Notes: generated by a model from the sequence alone, not told the origin. A stretch of 64,000 nucleotides of DNA from Leptospira broomii serovar Hurstbridge str. 5399 (GCF_000243715.2 NZ_AHMO02000007.1:62001-126000), one strand, 5' to 3'; shown: positions 7,250 to 16,872, numbered from the stretch's first letter. Program-made: numbers and translations.

Positions 7250-9438
7250 AAGGCATGGCTCGTATCAAGTATTCTAGGTAAGTTAATCGTAAATGTGGAG
7301 CCTTTTCCAAATTCGCTTTCTATTTCAATGGATCCTTGAAGTAGCTCGACAAATCTTTTTGTTAGCGCGAGTCCGAGCCCCGTACCTTGATACTGGCGAT
7401 TCGTTCCGGAATCCAATTGTTGGAACTCCTTAAACAAACGACCTAAATCCTCCTCTTTGATTCCTATTCCCGTATCCCTCACTTGAATTTCCAATCGATC
7501 GAGATTATCGAAGGATGAATAAATTTCCACCTTTCCCTTTTCTTGCGTAAACTTCACAGCATTAGAGAGTAGATTGAATAGAATTTGTTTAAATCTTTGG
7601 TGATCGAGAGTAACATCGTTATTTCCCTTTGAAACAACTTTGCTGATATCTATTTGCTTTTCGTGAGCAAGAGTCGAAACGATCGCAATGGCGTCTTCTA
7701 TCGCATTTGCAACCGAGAATGTTTCCGGAAAAAGTTCCATTTTTCCGGCTTCGACCTTCGACAAATCGAGTACATCGTTTATCAGATTCAACAAATGTCT
7801 TCCGCTTTGCAGCACATCTTCAAGATATTCCTTTTGTTCGCCGTTTAATTTTCCCGGCTTCTCATCTAAAAGGAATTCGGAAAAACCGATGATTGCATTT
7901 AACGGCGTGCGTAACTCATGTGACATGCTAGCGAGAAATTCGCTTTTCAGACGACTTGCCTCTTGAAGTTTTAGTTCGAATCGTTTTCGTTCCGTTACAT
8001 CCCGAATCGCACTGGAAACGAATAGCCCCTCCTCGGTTTCAAGCGGACTAAGACTGATCTCTACGGGGAATTCCGTACCATTTTTACGGATTCCCAATAG
8101 TTCCAGATTGGCTCCCATGGCTCTAACTTTCGGGTTCGCAAAAAAATCGGTTCGGTGTCCGGGATGCACGTCCCGAAATTTCGTTGGGATTAATATTTCT
8201 ATCTGTTGTCCCAATAGTTCGTCTCTTCCCCAGCCGAACAATTTTAACGCTTGCGAATTAACTAATACGATACTTCCTGTACGATCCACTATCACCATCG
8301 CGTCAGGCGCACTTTCCAATAGATCTTTAAATTTCTGTTCTGCCTTTTTCCTATCCGTGATATCGCGGATAGCTCCCGTTACGAGGGTTCCTTCCTCGGT
8401 TTCAAGCGGACTAAGACTGATCTCGACTGGAAATTCCGTGCCATCTTTACGTCTCGCAAATAGTTCCTGCTCGGCGCCCATAGACCTCGCAATCGGGAAG
8501 CTAAAAAAACCGTTTCGATAGATCCGATGATTTGCGTGAAAGCGGTCCGGGACTAGAATTTCAACCTCTTCTCCTAAAAGTTCTTCACGTTTGTATCCGA
8601 ATATTTTTTCAGTTTGAGAATTAACTAAGATTATCCTGCCGTCCTTTCCGACTATGACCATCGCATCCGGAGCGGATTCTAGAAGACCTCGAAATTTTTG
8701 CTCCGCCTTTTTTCGATCCGTTATATCGCGAATGGCACTCATAACCATCATACCCTCGTCCGTCTCTATGGGGCTAATGCTGATCTCAACCGGAAATTCT
8801 TCGCCTGACTTGCGAAGGCCGTATAATTCTAAACCAGCACCCATCGTTCTGTTTCTGGGCTGAGCAAAAAAGCCGGCACGATGATTTAAATGATCTTTTC
8901 TGAACCTTTCCGGAAGAAGAATCTCGATTGGCTGGCCTATCAATTCTGTTGTTTTGTAGCCGAATGTTCGTTCAGCCTGAGCATTCACAAGTACGATTCG
9001 CCCCGTTACGTTTACCATTACTATCGCGTCGGGCGTCAATTCAAGAAAGTGGCTGTACTTTGCCTCGACTAATTTTGCGTCTCGGAGCACCTTCAAACTT
9101 GTTACGTCCTTTTTTGCCGAAAGAAAACATATTAGTTTATTATTATCGTCAAATATACTCTTGGTGGATGCACTCACGTGGACCAGTGATCCGTCCTTCC
9201 TCTTTCGAACGGATTCATATACCACAAGACCGCAAGCCAACGCTTCGTGTTGAATTTTCTCCTGTTCTCCCCTGAGATCGGTCGGAAAAATAAGATCGAT
9301 TACCGATTGGCCTATTGCCTCCTCTTGCGAATAATCGAATATCGTCTCCGCCGCTAAATTCCAATCCAAAACCTTTCCGTTTACGTCGGTTACAATGATC
9401 GCGTCAGGCATTGTTTTAAATAATTCTGAAGTATCCAT
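7246..9438 (-). CDS. Sensor histidine kinase with four PAS domains
   Basis: Cytoplasmic histidine kinase of about 730 aa heading the phosphorelay operon. It has four consecutive PAS domains (about residues 2-114, 127-248, 249-372, 371-494), then HisKA with the acceptor His in MSHELRTP (about residue 507) and a HATPase domain (LSNAVKF, DTGIG, GTGLGL). No membrane segments are present. PAS 2, 3 and 4 are near copies of each other: each carries a PDA motif, an HR..FF..P..R.MGA block, EFPVEIS.SP and an AIRD.T.RK linker. They therefore arose by tandem duplication. The reading frame is open from a TTG at 9456, but the ATG at 9438 has a G-rich site upstream and begins at the first PAS domain. The ligand is unknown. 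Confidence 0.92.
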   Translation of the reverse strand: MDTSELFKTMPDAIIVTDVNGKVLDWNLAAETIFDYSQEEAIGQSVIDLIFPTDLRGEQEKIQHEALACGLVVYESVRKRKDGSLVHVSASTKSIFDDNNKLICFLSAKKDVTSLKVLRDAKLVEAKYSHFLELTPDAIVMVNVTGRIVLVNAQAERTFGYKTTELIGQPIEILLPERFRKDHLNHRAGFFAQPRNRTMGAGLELYGLRKSGEEFPVEISISPIETDEGMMVMSAIRDITDRKKAEQKFRGLLESAPDAMVIVGKDGRIILVNSQTEKIFGYKREELLGEEVEILVPDRFHANHRIYRNGFFSFPIARSMGAEQELFARRKDGTEFPVEISLSPLETEEGTLVTGAIRDITDRKKAEQKFKDLLESAPDAMVIVDRTGSIVLVNSQALKLFGWGRDELLGQQIEILIPTKFRDVHPGHRTDFFANPKVRAMGANLELLGIRKNGTEFPVEISLSPLETEEGLFVSSAIRDVTERKRFELKLQEASRLKSEFLASMSHELRTPLNAIIGFSEFLLDEKPGKLNGEQKEYLEDVLQSGRHLLNLINDVLDLSKVEAGKMELFPETFSVANAIEDAIAIVSTLAHEKQIDISKVVSKGNNDVTLDHQRFKQILFNLLSNAVKFTQEKGKVEIYSSFDNLDRLEIQVRDTGIGIKEEDLGRLFKEFQQLDSGTNRQYQGTGLGLALTKRFVELLQGSIEIESEFGKGSTFTINLPRILDTSHAL

Positions 9439-9990
9439 ATATCCACAAGCCCCCAACCGAACGAGAATACTTACATCTCAGTCTTATTGCTGAAATTTTA
9501 GCAAAATATTTAGGCTTTAGATTAAATGACTAAATTAAAACTATCAATTAAAATATTATATAGTTAATTATTAATTAATTTATTATTCTTTGTAATAATT
9601 TATTTTCAAGCGCGGGAAGCGGAGGAATTTTTGGGTGATTCAAAATTTAAGTAACCTTCGGGTAGTAAAACATAACGTTCGTTTACCTAAATGGAGTCTC
9701 GATTTCCGACCGGAAAAAGGTCCCCTGTCGAAAGATTTCCACAATATCGGCACTCTTAGAGTCTACGATTAAGAACCGAAAAGGGACGAAAAGAAAATTA
9801 CCGGAGAATATTGCATATAAATATTTGATTATATATGCATTTTTTTAAAGCAATGATTCTATAATTTTATATATTTTGAAAATTTCTGATTTCAATTTTG
9901 CAATTGTTTCCGATTAATTAAGGTCGAGAATACTCGCTGGCAGTTCAATACTATCGAATGCTTTACAGCGCGGAATCTCCGGGAGATTTC
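9439..9990. other. Intergenic promoter region between divergent kinase and transporter genes
   Basis: About 550 bp without a credible gene. The part nearest the kinase (9480-9620) is extremely AT-rich and probably holds its promoter. At 9812-9839 TGCATATA is repeated in inverted form around a 12-nt loop and followed by T7 (9840-9847). This is an AT-rich terminator-like structure on the plus strand with no obvious upstream gene, so a small RNA ending there is conceivable but unsupported. The transporter start at 9991 has a GGGAG site 5 nt upstream. Confidence 0.4.
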
Positions 9991-10974
9991 ATGGATATTC
10001 ATGCCATTGCCGAGAACGTGCTAAATCCGCCTGTTCTTTTCTTCTTTTTAGGGATGGGGGCGGTTCTTTTTAAATCCGACCTGACTATTCCCGATCAGAT
10101 AGGGAAGTTCTTTTCGATCTATCTAATGTTCGCAATCGGATTCAAGGGAGGACATGAATTGTTTAAAACACCGTTTACCGACGAACATCTTTATGTTCTT
10201 TTAGCTTGCGGACTCATGGCCACCGTAATTCCAGTTTATGCGTACTATATCTTAAAAATTAAATTAGACCCCCCAAACGCGGCGGCGTTAGCCGGCTCGT
10301 TCGGCTCGATTAGCGCTGTAACATTCGTAACTGCCGGCGCCTTTTTACATAATATTGGGCAAGAATACGGCGGATTCATTGTGGCGGGAATGGCATTGAT
10401 GGAATCCCCCGCAATTATCGTTGCCGTTCTGCTAGACAGGATGAATCGATCAAGGAAAGCAAGGACTGGGGAGGCGGCTTTTTCCTGGAAAATTCTTTTA
10501 CACGAAGCCTTCTTCGGTTATTCCATATATCTATTATTGGGCTCGCTTTTTGTAGGTTACTTTACCGGAGAATCCGGGTGGAAGAAAGAATCCCCCTTTT
10601 CCGAAAATTTATTTCAAGGAATTCTAACATTATTCCTTTTGGATATGGGAATTTCGGCGGCAAAGCGATTTAAAGAAATACGGAAGGTTGGCCTATTTTT
10701 GATAGTTGCAACTCTCTCTATCATGGCGATTAACGTTATATTGGGATCGATTTTGGTAAAAATAATAGGTATGCCGATTGGAGACGGATTAATGTTCCTC
10801 ATACTTTGCGCGTCCGCTTCCTATATCGCGGTCCCGGCGGCGATGAAAGATTCTATCCCCGAAGCCAATCCGAGTATTTATCTGACCGTAGCTTTGTCCG
10901 TAGTTTTCCCGATCAATATTATCGTTGGTATTCCACTATATTATTATATGCTAACTATTATCCTAAGAAGTTGA
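9991..10974 (+). CDS. SbtA-like sodium-dependent bicarbonate transporter family protein
   Basis: Inner-membrane protein of 327 aa with about ten hydrophobic helices in two inverted halves, the pattern of the SbtA/DUF897 family. Recognisable pieces are NPPVLFFFLGMGAVLFKSDL, the glycine/serine-rich AALAGSFGSISAVTFVTAG loop, GMALMESPAIIVAV, and in the second half FLLDMGISAAKRF and ILCASASYIAVPAAMK. These match the two crossing half-helix regions that bind Na+ and HCO3- in SbtA. The reading frame is open from 9958, but the ATG at 9991 has a GGGAG ribosome site 5 nt upstream and fits the family start. No SbtB-like PII protein is adjacent. Transport of bicarbonate in this organism is inferred from family only. 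Confidence 0.85.
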   Translation: MDIHAIAENVLNPPVLFFFLGMGAVLFKSDLTIPDQIGKFFSIYLMFAIGFKGGHELFKTPFTDEHLYVLLACGLMATVIPVYAYYILKIKLDPPNAAALAGSFGSISAVTFVTAGAFLHNIGQEYGGFIVAGMALMESPAIIVAVLLDRMNRSRKARTGEAAFSWKILLHEAFFGYSIYLLLGSLFVGYFTGESGWKKESPFSENLFQGILTLFLLDMGISAAKRFKEIRKVGLFLIVATLSIMAINVILGSILVKIIGMPIGDGLMFLILCASASYIAVPAAMKDSIPEANPSIYLTVALSVVFPINIIVGIPLYYYMLTIILRS

Positions 10975-11000
10975 AAAATAGTAGAGCGTTAATTCTCGAA

Positions 11001-12248
11001 TTACGGATAAAAAAGTACCCTGTTAAAGGTGTAATCGGTCACCCAAAGCTGTCCGCAGGGAGTGACGGTTAAATCGAAAGGATTTCCCACCTTCGATGCG
11101 GAGACCGTGAGACTGGAATTGAAGGAAACGTAATCCGGTTCACCCAAAACATTATCCGCATTCATTCCGTTTGAAAACGGAAGAGAGTAGTGCGTGACTC
11201 GTCGGAACTGACTGTCACTTACCCACATTCCTCCTTTCGAATCTAGCGAGACTCCGCTCGGAGCCCAAAGGGCGTTCGCGGATGTGACTCCATTGAGCGT
11301 ACTTGTAAAATTTGTCGAGCCAATCACTAAGTCCGCACTCATTGCGTTGGTAATGGGGGCGGAGTAATGTAAAATACGAGAATTTCCGGTATCTGAAATC
11401 CAAACTCCTCCACTGGAATCAACTTTGATCGAGGAGGGGCCGCCCAAATTGACGGCATTAGGAGGGCTACCTACCGAAGAAATCGTAAAATTCGGCTGTC
11501 CGAGAACGCGATCAGCTGCCATTCCGCTAGTTAATGGGGCGGAAAAGTGCAAAGCCCTAAAGTTTGCGTAATCGACTACCCAAAGCCCGCCCGACGCGTC
11601 AACCGCCACTCCGGATGGATTGTTTAGTAATGAATTCGTCGTTCCTGGCGAACCCGTGACTCCAATTACGATATTTGCGCTGCCGCCTGTGGTGACCCCG
11701 CTTGGGAAGTGTAAAACCCGTTGGTTTGACCCATCCGTAACCCATAAGCCTCCCGATAAATCAAGGGCAATTCCTCCAGGACTGGTAAACTGATTTAATC
11801 CAGTACCCGAAGTACCGCCCAATATGATATCCGGATTTCCTCCGGACGCGATCGAAGATGGAAAATGCAGGACCCTATTATTTGCGCTATCTGCAACCCA
11901 AATTCCTCCGTTAGAATCGATGGCGATCCCTTGAGGATTATGCATTCGGTTCGATGCCGAACCGAACGACGTACTTACGTAATCGGACTGACCCAACACT
12001 ACTGTGGCGCTTTCTCCTAAGGTCAATGCGGTCGGGGGAACACAGGAAGAAGCAGGGCGATTCTCAAGAATGAGGGAGAGCAAAAATCCCGCTCCATGGC
12101 TCATATCGATGCTCAAAGGTAGAGCTTTATTACACCCGTAAAAAAGAAATGCAAAGACAAGCAAAAGGAGTACGACTAAGCGGCGCTGAAAGTACAGCTC
12201 GATACGGAAACCGGACGATCCTTTTTTCTTTTCACATAATAACAACAC
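11001..12248 (-). CDS. NHL-repeat beta-propeller lipoprotein
   Basis: Predicted surface or periplasmic lipoprotein of 415 aa. A basic N-terminus is followed by VVLLLLVFAFLFYG-C, a spirochaetal lipobox with the modified Cys at about residue 39. From about residue 90 to the end there are about six repeats of the form NP.GIA.D..GG.WV.D..N.RVLHF, the NHL beta-propeller unit. Such proteins are usually involved in protein or carbohydrate binding; no enzymatic residues are evident. The start codon is GTG (12248) without a clear ribosome site, so the exact start is uncertain. It converges on the SbtA-like gene with a 26-bp gap. Confidence 0.85.
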   Translation of the reverse strand: MLLLCEKKKGSSGFRIELYFQRRLVVLLLLVFAFLFYGCNKALPLSIDMSHGAGFLLSLILENRPASSCVPPTALTLGESATVVLGQSDYVSTSFGSASNRMHNPQGIAIDSNGGIWVADSANNRVLHFPSSIASGGNPDIILGGTSGTGLNQFTSPGGIALDLSGGLWVTDGSNQRVLHFPSGVTTGGSANIVIGVTGSPGTTNSLLNNPSGVAVDASGGLWVVDYANFRALHFSAPLTSGMAADRVLGQPNFTISSVGSPPNAVNLGGPSSIKVDSSGGVWISDTGNSRILHYSAPITNAMSADLVIGSTNFTSTLNGVTSANALWAPSGVSLDSKGGMWVSDSQFRRVTHYSLPFSNGMNADNVLGEPDYVSFNSSLTVSASKVGNPFDLTVTPCGQLWVTDYTFNRVLFYP

Positions 12249-12543
12249 GATAAGTTACCTAGCCGAACGATTCAGGATAATTAACAGTTGAGGAAGAAAA
12301 AATTGAGAAGAAATCTTGGGAATACCCCTATATTTTAGAGTTGGTTCACCCTCGCATCGATGCGACGGTCTGCCATTAAGCAGAACAATAGGCCGCTATA
12401 AGCGTTTTTCGAACCGTTCTAATTTGGCGAAAATTCCTCTACAATCGCCGCAAAATTCTATTAGAAATGTCGAGACCTTCGGAATCGCTACGACTATCAA
12501 TGAAAGCGCGGAATTAAAAGGCGCTAACTAAAGGAGTAAACGG

Positions 12544-12945
12544 ATGAAGTACATACTAATGATGCAATTCCCGGTTATAGACTGGAAAACAAGCAATTTG
12601 GGCACTTGGCCACCGGAAGATGTTAAGAGAAATATCGATTTTCTGCACCGTTTCAATACCGACCTCCGCAATTCGGGAGAATTGGTAAGCGTAGAGGCAT
12701 TAGTGGGTCCGGAAGAAATAAAAATTATACGGGCAAAAAAGGATGGAACACCCGCAATCACGGACGGGCCATTCCCGGAATCGAAAGAGTTTCTAGCGGG
12801 CTATTGGATCGTCGATGTCGATAGTCCGGAACGCGCATATGAAATTGCAGCAAGCGCTTCGGCGATGCCGGGAAAAGGCGGAGTTCCTGCGAATATTCCT
12901 ATCGAAGTGCGCGCAGTTATGAATGTTCCGAACGGCGATCTTTAA
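12544..12945 (+). CDS. DGPF (YCII-related) protein, ECF42 partner, copy 2
   Basis: YCII/DGPF-family protein of 133 aa with the canonical motif ITDGPFPESKEFLAGYWIVD at about residues 78-97, followed by the helical SPERAYEIA segment. An AAAGGAG ribosome site lies immediately upstream. It is clearly paralogous to the protein at 1462-1821 but diverged, notably in the N-terminal third. It opens a three-gene operon: an alpha/beta hydrolase starts 24 bp later and an ECF42 sigma factor follows. The 295 bp upstream (12249-12543) hold no gene and presumably the promoter. Confidence 0.9.
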   Translation: MKYILMMQFPVIDWKTSNLGTWPPEDVKRNIDFLHRFNTDLRNSGELVSVEALVGPEEIKIIRAKKDGTPAITDGPFPESKEFLAGYWIVDVDSPERAYEIAASASAMPGKGGVPANIPIEVRAVMNVPNGDL

Positions 12946-12969
12946 GGTAATTTGAGGAGATCTCGATAC

Positions 12970-13950
12970 ATGAAAAATGGAAACTCATCATTCAAATTTA
13001 TACTTATGAACCGCAAGAAAGTATGGATACCCGCCATTTTGTTGATCCTAGTACTTGCTTTGCCGGTAAGCGGTCTTTGGGACGCGAGTAATCAACTGCT
13101 TTTTCCGGTTTGGAGAGGAGTAACTAAGGATTTGTCCGTCTGTAAGGAAGAAACCGCAAAATACTGGGGAAGAGAATGCGGTAACCTTCGAAAATCGCGT
13201 GAGTTCAAATTTAGCGAAGTCAAAATCGGATCGGTTAACGGTTACGAATTACCGGGTTGGCTAATCGTAGCGGCGGAAAATGGAATGGCTCCCGCGAATG
13301 CTAGTATCTTATTAGTTCACGGCGGCGGCGGCGACAGACGGGAAGTAACAAAATATATTCGGTTTTTTTTAAACCGTAAATTCGACGTTCTTACGTTTGA
13401 TCTCTCTTGTCACGGTGAGGCACAATGTCCTGTACCCGGTTTGACATACGGGCATCGGGAATCGAGAGATGTACTCGGGGGCTATCGTTACCTCGCAGAT
13501 AGATACTCGAAAGTTTATGCGATGGGTTCATCGGTAGGAGCCGCATCGATTCTGATCGCTATGCCTGATATGCACAAACTCTCCGCAGTGATTGCCGAGA
13601 ATCCGATCTTCAATTTTCAAAGGTTGATTATCGAATCCCCGGCAGCACCAAAATTTCTTCCGAATTGGTTCAAGAATCTTCTCGTCCAACTTACGATGCT
13701 ACGCGGGAAATTCGACGGATTACTGAGTCCCGCGAATTCCATTCGCCTCGTAAAATCGATACCGATTTACTTTATTCAAAGCAAAGCTGATATAGTGAAT
13801 CCCTTTAGACATACTCAAGAACTTGCCGAACTGTATGCAGGACCCAAGACGCTTTGGTTTCCGGAAATCGGAAGTCACGGTGCGATATGGGATGTCGACG
13901 CGACCGGATATGAAAGAAGACTCGAGGATTTTTTAAAAAGAGTACGATAA
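12970..13950 (+). CDS. Membrane-anchored alpha/beta hydrolase
   Basis: Predicted serine hydrolase, 326 aa from the ATG at 12970, chosen because GAGGAG lies 10 nt upstream; the TTG further upstream falls inside that site. An N-terminal hydrophobic segment (about residues 19-36) is a signal anchor or signal peptide, so it likely acts outside the inner membrane. The hydrolase core shows the oxyanion segment LLVHGGGGDRRE, the nucleophile elbow MGSSVGAAS (Ser188 in GxSxG), a candidate acid in QSKADIVNP and the terminal His in IGSHGAIWD. Substrate unknown. Its position between a DGPF gene and an ECF42 sigma gene is unusual and suggests it belongs to that regulon. Confidence 0.85.
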   Translation: MKNGNSSFKFILMNRKKVWIPAILLILVLALPVSGLWDASNQLLFPVWRGVTKDLSVCKEETAKYWGRECGNLRKSREFKFSEVKIGSVNGYELPGWLIVAAENGMAPANASILLVHGGGGDRREVTKYIRFFLNRKFDVLTFDLSCHGEAQCPVPGLTYGHRESRDVLGGYRYLADRYSKVYAMGSSVGAASILIAMPDMHKLSAVIAENPIFNFQRLIIESPAAPKFLPNWFKNLLVQLTMLRGKFDGLLSPANSIRLVKSIPIYFIQSKADIVNPFRHTQELAELYAGPKTLWFPEIGSHGAIWDVDATGYERRLEDFLKRVR

Positions 13951-13953
13951 CGA

Positions 13954-15219
13954 ATGAGGAAAGAATCCCACCATTCTACCCCTGACAATTTGCTCGGAGA
14001 ACTTGCGCCCCAGGTTCTGGGCGCAGTGATCCGACGATTCGGGGATTTTTCCTCCGCTGAAGACGCGGTCCAGGAGGCTTTATTGGCCGCGGCTATACAA
14101 TGGCCTTTGGAAGGAACGCCGAAAAATCCGCGCGGATGGTTGATCCAAGTCGCTTCCCGCCGAATGATCGATCATATACGAAGCGAACTTGCGCGAAGGA
14201 GACGAGAAGAAGCTTGGGTTTTGGAAGAACCTTTCGAAGAATCGACGATAGAATTCCAGGAGTCGTCGGACGTTAGAGGCCAAGACGACACATTGATATT
14301 ATTGTTTATGTGCTGTCATCCGACACTCAATCCATCCTCCGCTATCGCTCTTACTTTACGTGCCGTCGGCGGTCTAACGACCGCAGAAATCGCTAATGCG
14401 TTTCTGGTTCCGGAGGCGACAATGGCTCAGCGAATTAGTCGGGCCAAGAAGCGGATTAAAGACTCGGGTATTCGATTCGATTTGCCTACGGATCAGGAAA
14501 GATCGGAACGTTTGGATTCCGTTTTGCACGTTCTATACTTAATCTTTAATGAAGGCTATGCTAGCAGTATCGGCTCCACCTTGCAGCGATGCGATCTCTC
14601 GAACGAAGCGATACGACTTACACGGGCCGTTCATAATCTTCTACCGAACGACGGCGAGGTCGCAGGCCTTCTTGCATTGATGCTCTTAACCGATGCCCGA
14701 CGTCCCGCTCGCACCGGTCCGGCAGGTGAGTTGATTCCACTTGCCGGACAGAATCGAACTTTATGGGATCGAGAAGCAATCACGGAAGGAATCGCGCTGA
14801 TAAGCGACACGCTTTCCCGCGGCTCGATCGGAGCCTATCAACTTCAGGCGGCTATCGCAGCCGTCCACGACGAAGCTGGACGCTCGGAAGATACCGATTG
14901 GCAACAAATCTTAGCTCTTTACGGCTTACTTAAGCGTATGTCCGATAATCCCATGGTTACCCTCAATCATGCGATCGCGGCGGCAATGGTCCAAGGGCCG
15001 AATATCGGTCTCGAATTATTGGCGACTTTAGACGGCGATAAGCGACTTGCCGGGCACTACAGACTAGATGCGGTTCGTGGACATTTGCACAAGATGGCGG
15101 GAAACCACCAGGCGGCAATTGAATATTATCTCGCGGCAGCAGGACGTACTACAAGCGTTCCGGAGCGGAACTATTTAAATACTCAGGCAGCAAAACTGGC
15201 GTCGCTGTATGGAAAATGA
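13954..15219 (+). CDS. ECF42-type RNA polymerase sigma factor with C-terminal extension, copy 2
   Basis: 421-aa ECF sigma factor starting 3 bp after the hydrolase stop. Region 2 is visible as RRFGDFSSAEDAVQEALLAAAIQW and ASRRMIDHIRSE; region 4 as LTTAEIANAFLVPEATMAQRISRAKKRIKDSGI, nearly the same recognition helix as the first copy. The long C-terminal extension has TPR-like helices (GLLALMLLTDARRPART, YQLQAAIAAVHDE, GHLHKMAGNHQAAIEYYLAA). It is paralogous to 1835-3175 throughout. The similarity of the region 4 helices suggests overlapping promoter recognition; this is inference. Confidence 0.9.
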   Translation: MRKESHHSTPDNLLGELAPQVLGAVIRRFGDFSSAEDAVQEALLAAAIQWPLEGTPKNPRGWLIQVASRRMIDHIRSELARRRREEAWVLEEPFEESTIEFQESSDVRGQDDTLILLFMCCHPTLNPSSAIALTLRAVGGLTTAEIANAFLVPEATMAQRISRAKKRIKDSGIRFDLPTDQERSERLDSVLHVLYLIFNEGYASSIGSTLQRCDLSNEAIRLTRAVHNLLPNDGEVAGLLALMLLTDARRPARTGPAGELIPLAGQNRTLWDREAITEGIALISDTLSRGSIGAYQLQAAIAAVHDEAGRSEDTDWQQILALYGLLKRMSDNPMVTLNHAIAAAMVQGPNIGLELLATLDGDKRLAGHYRLDAVRGHLHKMAGNHQAAIEYYLAAAGRTTSVPERNYLNTQAAKLASLYGK

Positions 15220-15229
15220 TTTGTAAGAA

Positions 15230-15592
15230 TTACGATGCGAGCAGAAGCTTATTGCGGATACCGGAGTAGCTGGATTGACGGACTACCTTATTTCTTTCAG
15301 CATAAATTTCGTCGATAATGCTGTCGATCGGATCAACCAACAATTCGTTCGTATAATTCATAAAACATACAAGCGCTTCCAACCGCGAATCGAAAGCTTC
15401 ACAAACTCGAAGCTTCTCCGTTTCGTTATATTCGAATCGGTAATATTCAATCCAATCCGGCTCCGAAATGTTCCACCAGTCAGGGATGGATTCATGCCAT
15501 TCGAATTTATATCTGATGCTTCTTTCTAGTAAAATACAAATGGCAATTGCGATTTTCTTTTTGGCTTCCGTTTTTAGTTCCTGTTCTTTCAT
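15230..15592 (-). CDS. Hypothetical protein
   Basis: 120-aa protein of unknown function, convergent with the second ECF gene with a 10-bp gap. It is acidic and rich in aromatic residues (WHESIPDWWNISEPDWIEYYRFEY in pieces). An amphipathic N-terminal helix (EAKKKIAIAICILLERSIRYK) may pack in the core rather than span a membrane. No domain is recognised. No clear ribosome site is visible before the ATG. The 287 bp beyond its start (15593-15879) are AT-rich and show no gene. Confidence 0.55.
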   Translation of the reverse strand: MKEQELKTEAKKKIAIAICILLERSIRYKFEWHESIPDWWNISEPDWIEYYRFEYNETEKLRVCEAFDSRLEALVCFMNYTNELLVDPIDSIIDEIYAERNKVVRQSSYSGIRNKLLLAS

Positions 15593-15879
15593 AAAATAAC
15601 TTTCGCAGCCTTATAATCCGTCTTTCGGAAAAACCAGTTGTTTACTCTAACTTGAAATCGAGTCATATCGGCTTGCGCTCTTAATTAATACATAAGACAC
15701 AAATTACCAACTAATTACATAACTCATCAATAAAAATTGCAAAAGATAGCCGAAACCTGAAGGGTGATAATCATCAACAAATCGGAAAATTAGAATAATT
15801 AAATATTAATGTATATCAAATTCCGAATATTTTCCAATCGATACGTCCCAAAGCCTACTGGAAGCAAGTAATGTAAGAA

Positions 15880-16872
15880 TTAATAGGATCGAGGGACATT
15901 CGCCGGAAAAATCTTGAGAGAATGCTTTCGCCGATGTTCGAGCGGTGTGCTCCCGGTGTATCGCTTAAATAGCAGGCGAAAAAAACCGACATTCTCATAA
16001 CCCACAGCATAACTAATTTCCTCGATCGAATCGCCGGTCTCTTCGAGACGACGTCTTGCCCATTCGATGCGTAGACGTTGCAAATACGTAGATAGCGAGT
16101 CTCCGGTCGCTTGTTTGAATCTTCGCTTCAGAGTTCTAGGACTCAAACCGACTCTGCGTGCCAAAGTCTCCATCGAAATCGAAGATGCGAATTCGGTTTC
16201 TAAGATTGTTTGCGCTTCGGCGACAGACGAGTCGTCGTGATGCTTTTGAGCCGCAAATACCATGAAAGGTGTTTGGGAAATTCTATCGGAGTCGAGCAAG
16301 AAATGCCTTGCACATTTAAGCGCTGTATCTCTTCCAAGCGACTGTTCTAACACGTGGAGACCTAGATCGTAGAAAGCGTTACTTCCTCCCGAAGTTAGAA
16401 AGTGACCTTGATCTACGACCAATCTATCCACATCCAGGTGTACTGACGGAAACATTCGTCGAAAAAGGGGAGCAAACACCCAATGAGTAGTCGCTCTGAG
16501 TCCGTCGAGCAACCCGGTCGAGGCTAGTACGAAGGCTCCCGAACAAACGCTCGCAATACGGTTCTCTCTCGAGGCCATTTCTTTAATCCATTCAATCTCT
16601 AGTCTGCATCTTCGCTTAACATTTATAACGTTCGGCCCAATTGCAGGAATAATAACCAAATCGACTTTTTCACATCTTCCGATCAAATCCGGTTTGATCT
16701 GAACACTACCATGAAGCTGAACCGGTTCCGATTGCATGGCCGCGGTTCTTACCCTGCAAATCCTCGGTTTACGTCGATTCTCCATGTCGATACCGGCAAA
16801 TTCAAAGAACTCGAATAACCCGGTAATAACCGAAGCGGGTGAGTCCGGAATGAGTAGGATAATCACGTCCAT
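15880..16872 (-). CDS. GlxA-type AraC regulator with DJ-1/PfpI domain
   Basis: Transcription factor of 330 aa. The N-terminal half is a DJ-1/PfpI-like (class I glutamine amidotransferase-like) domain, seen from IILLIPDSPASVITGLFEFFE through VDLVIIPAI to the nucleophile-elbow region SVCSGAFVLASTGLLDG. The C-terminal half is an AraC double HTH: ISMETLARRVGLSPRTLKRRFKQATG and SIEEISYAVGYENVGFFRLLFKRYTGSTPLEHRR. This is the GlxA layout, in which the N-terminal domain binds an effector rather than acting as an enzyme. The frame is open to a GTG at 16905, but the family normally begins at MDVIILL (16872). It is divergent from a DUF1304 gene, its likely target. Confidence 0.9.
   Translation of the reverse strand: MDVIILLIPDSPASVITGLFEFFEFAGIDMENRRKPRICRVRTAAMQSEPVQLHGSVQIKPDLIGRCEKVDLVIIPAIGPNVINVKRRCRLEIEWIKEMASRENRIASVCSGAFVLASTGLLDGLRATTHWVFAPLFRRMFPSVHLDVDRLVVDQGHFLTSGGSNAFYDLGLHVLEQSLGRDTALKCARHFLLDSDRISQTPFMVFAAQKHHDDSSVAEAQTILETEFASSISMETLARRVGLSPRTLKRRFKQATGDSLSTYLQRLRIEWARRRLEETGDSIEEISYAVGYENVGFFRLLFKRYTGSTPLEHRRKHSLKIFPANVPRSY

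Noticed and set aside
8108..8521. 137-codon plus-strand frame inside the four-PAS kinase
   Set aside because: Antisense shadow of conserved PAS coding sequence; no ribosome site and no recognisable protein.
7980..9050. Regularly spaced similar DNA segments suggesting an array
   Set aside because: They are tandem PAS domain coding repeats of about 370 bp, not CRISPR or satellite repeats.
10733..10748. AACGTTATATTGGG, resembling a ModE half-site
   Set aside because: Inside the SbtA-like coding region, lacks the second half-site at proper spacing, and is far from any mod gene.
12952..12969. TTG start adding six residues to the hydrolase
   Set aside because: The TTG falls inside the GAGGAG ribosome site of the ATG at 12970.
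15761..15780. TGATAATCATCA resembling a Fur box
   Set aside because: Imperfect half-symmetry and nearly 900 bp from the nearest start codon on that side; no convincing target.
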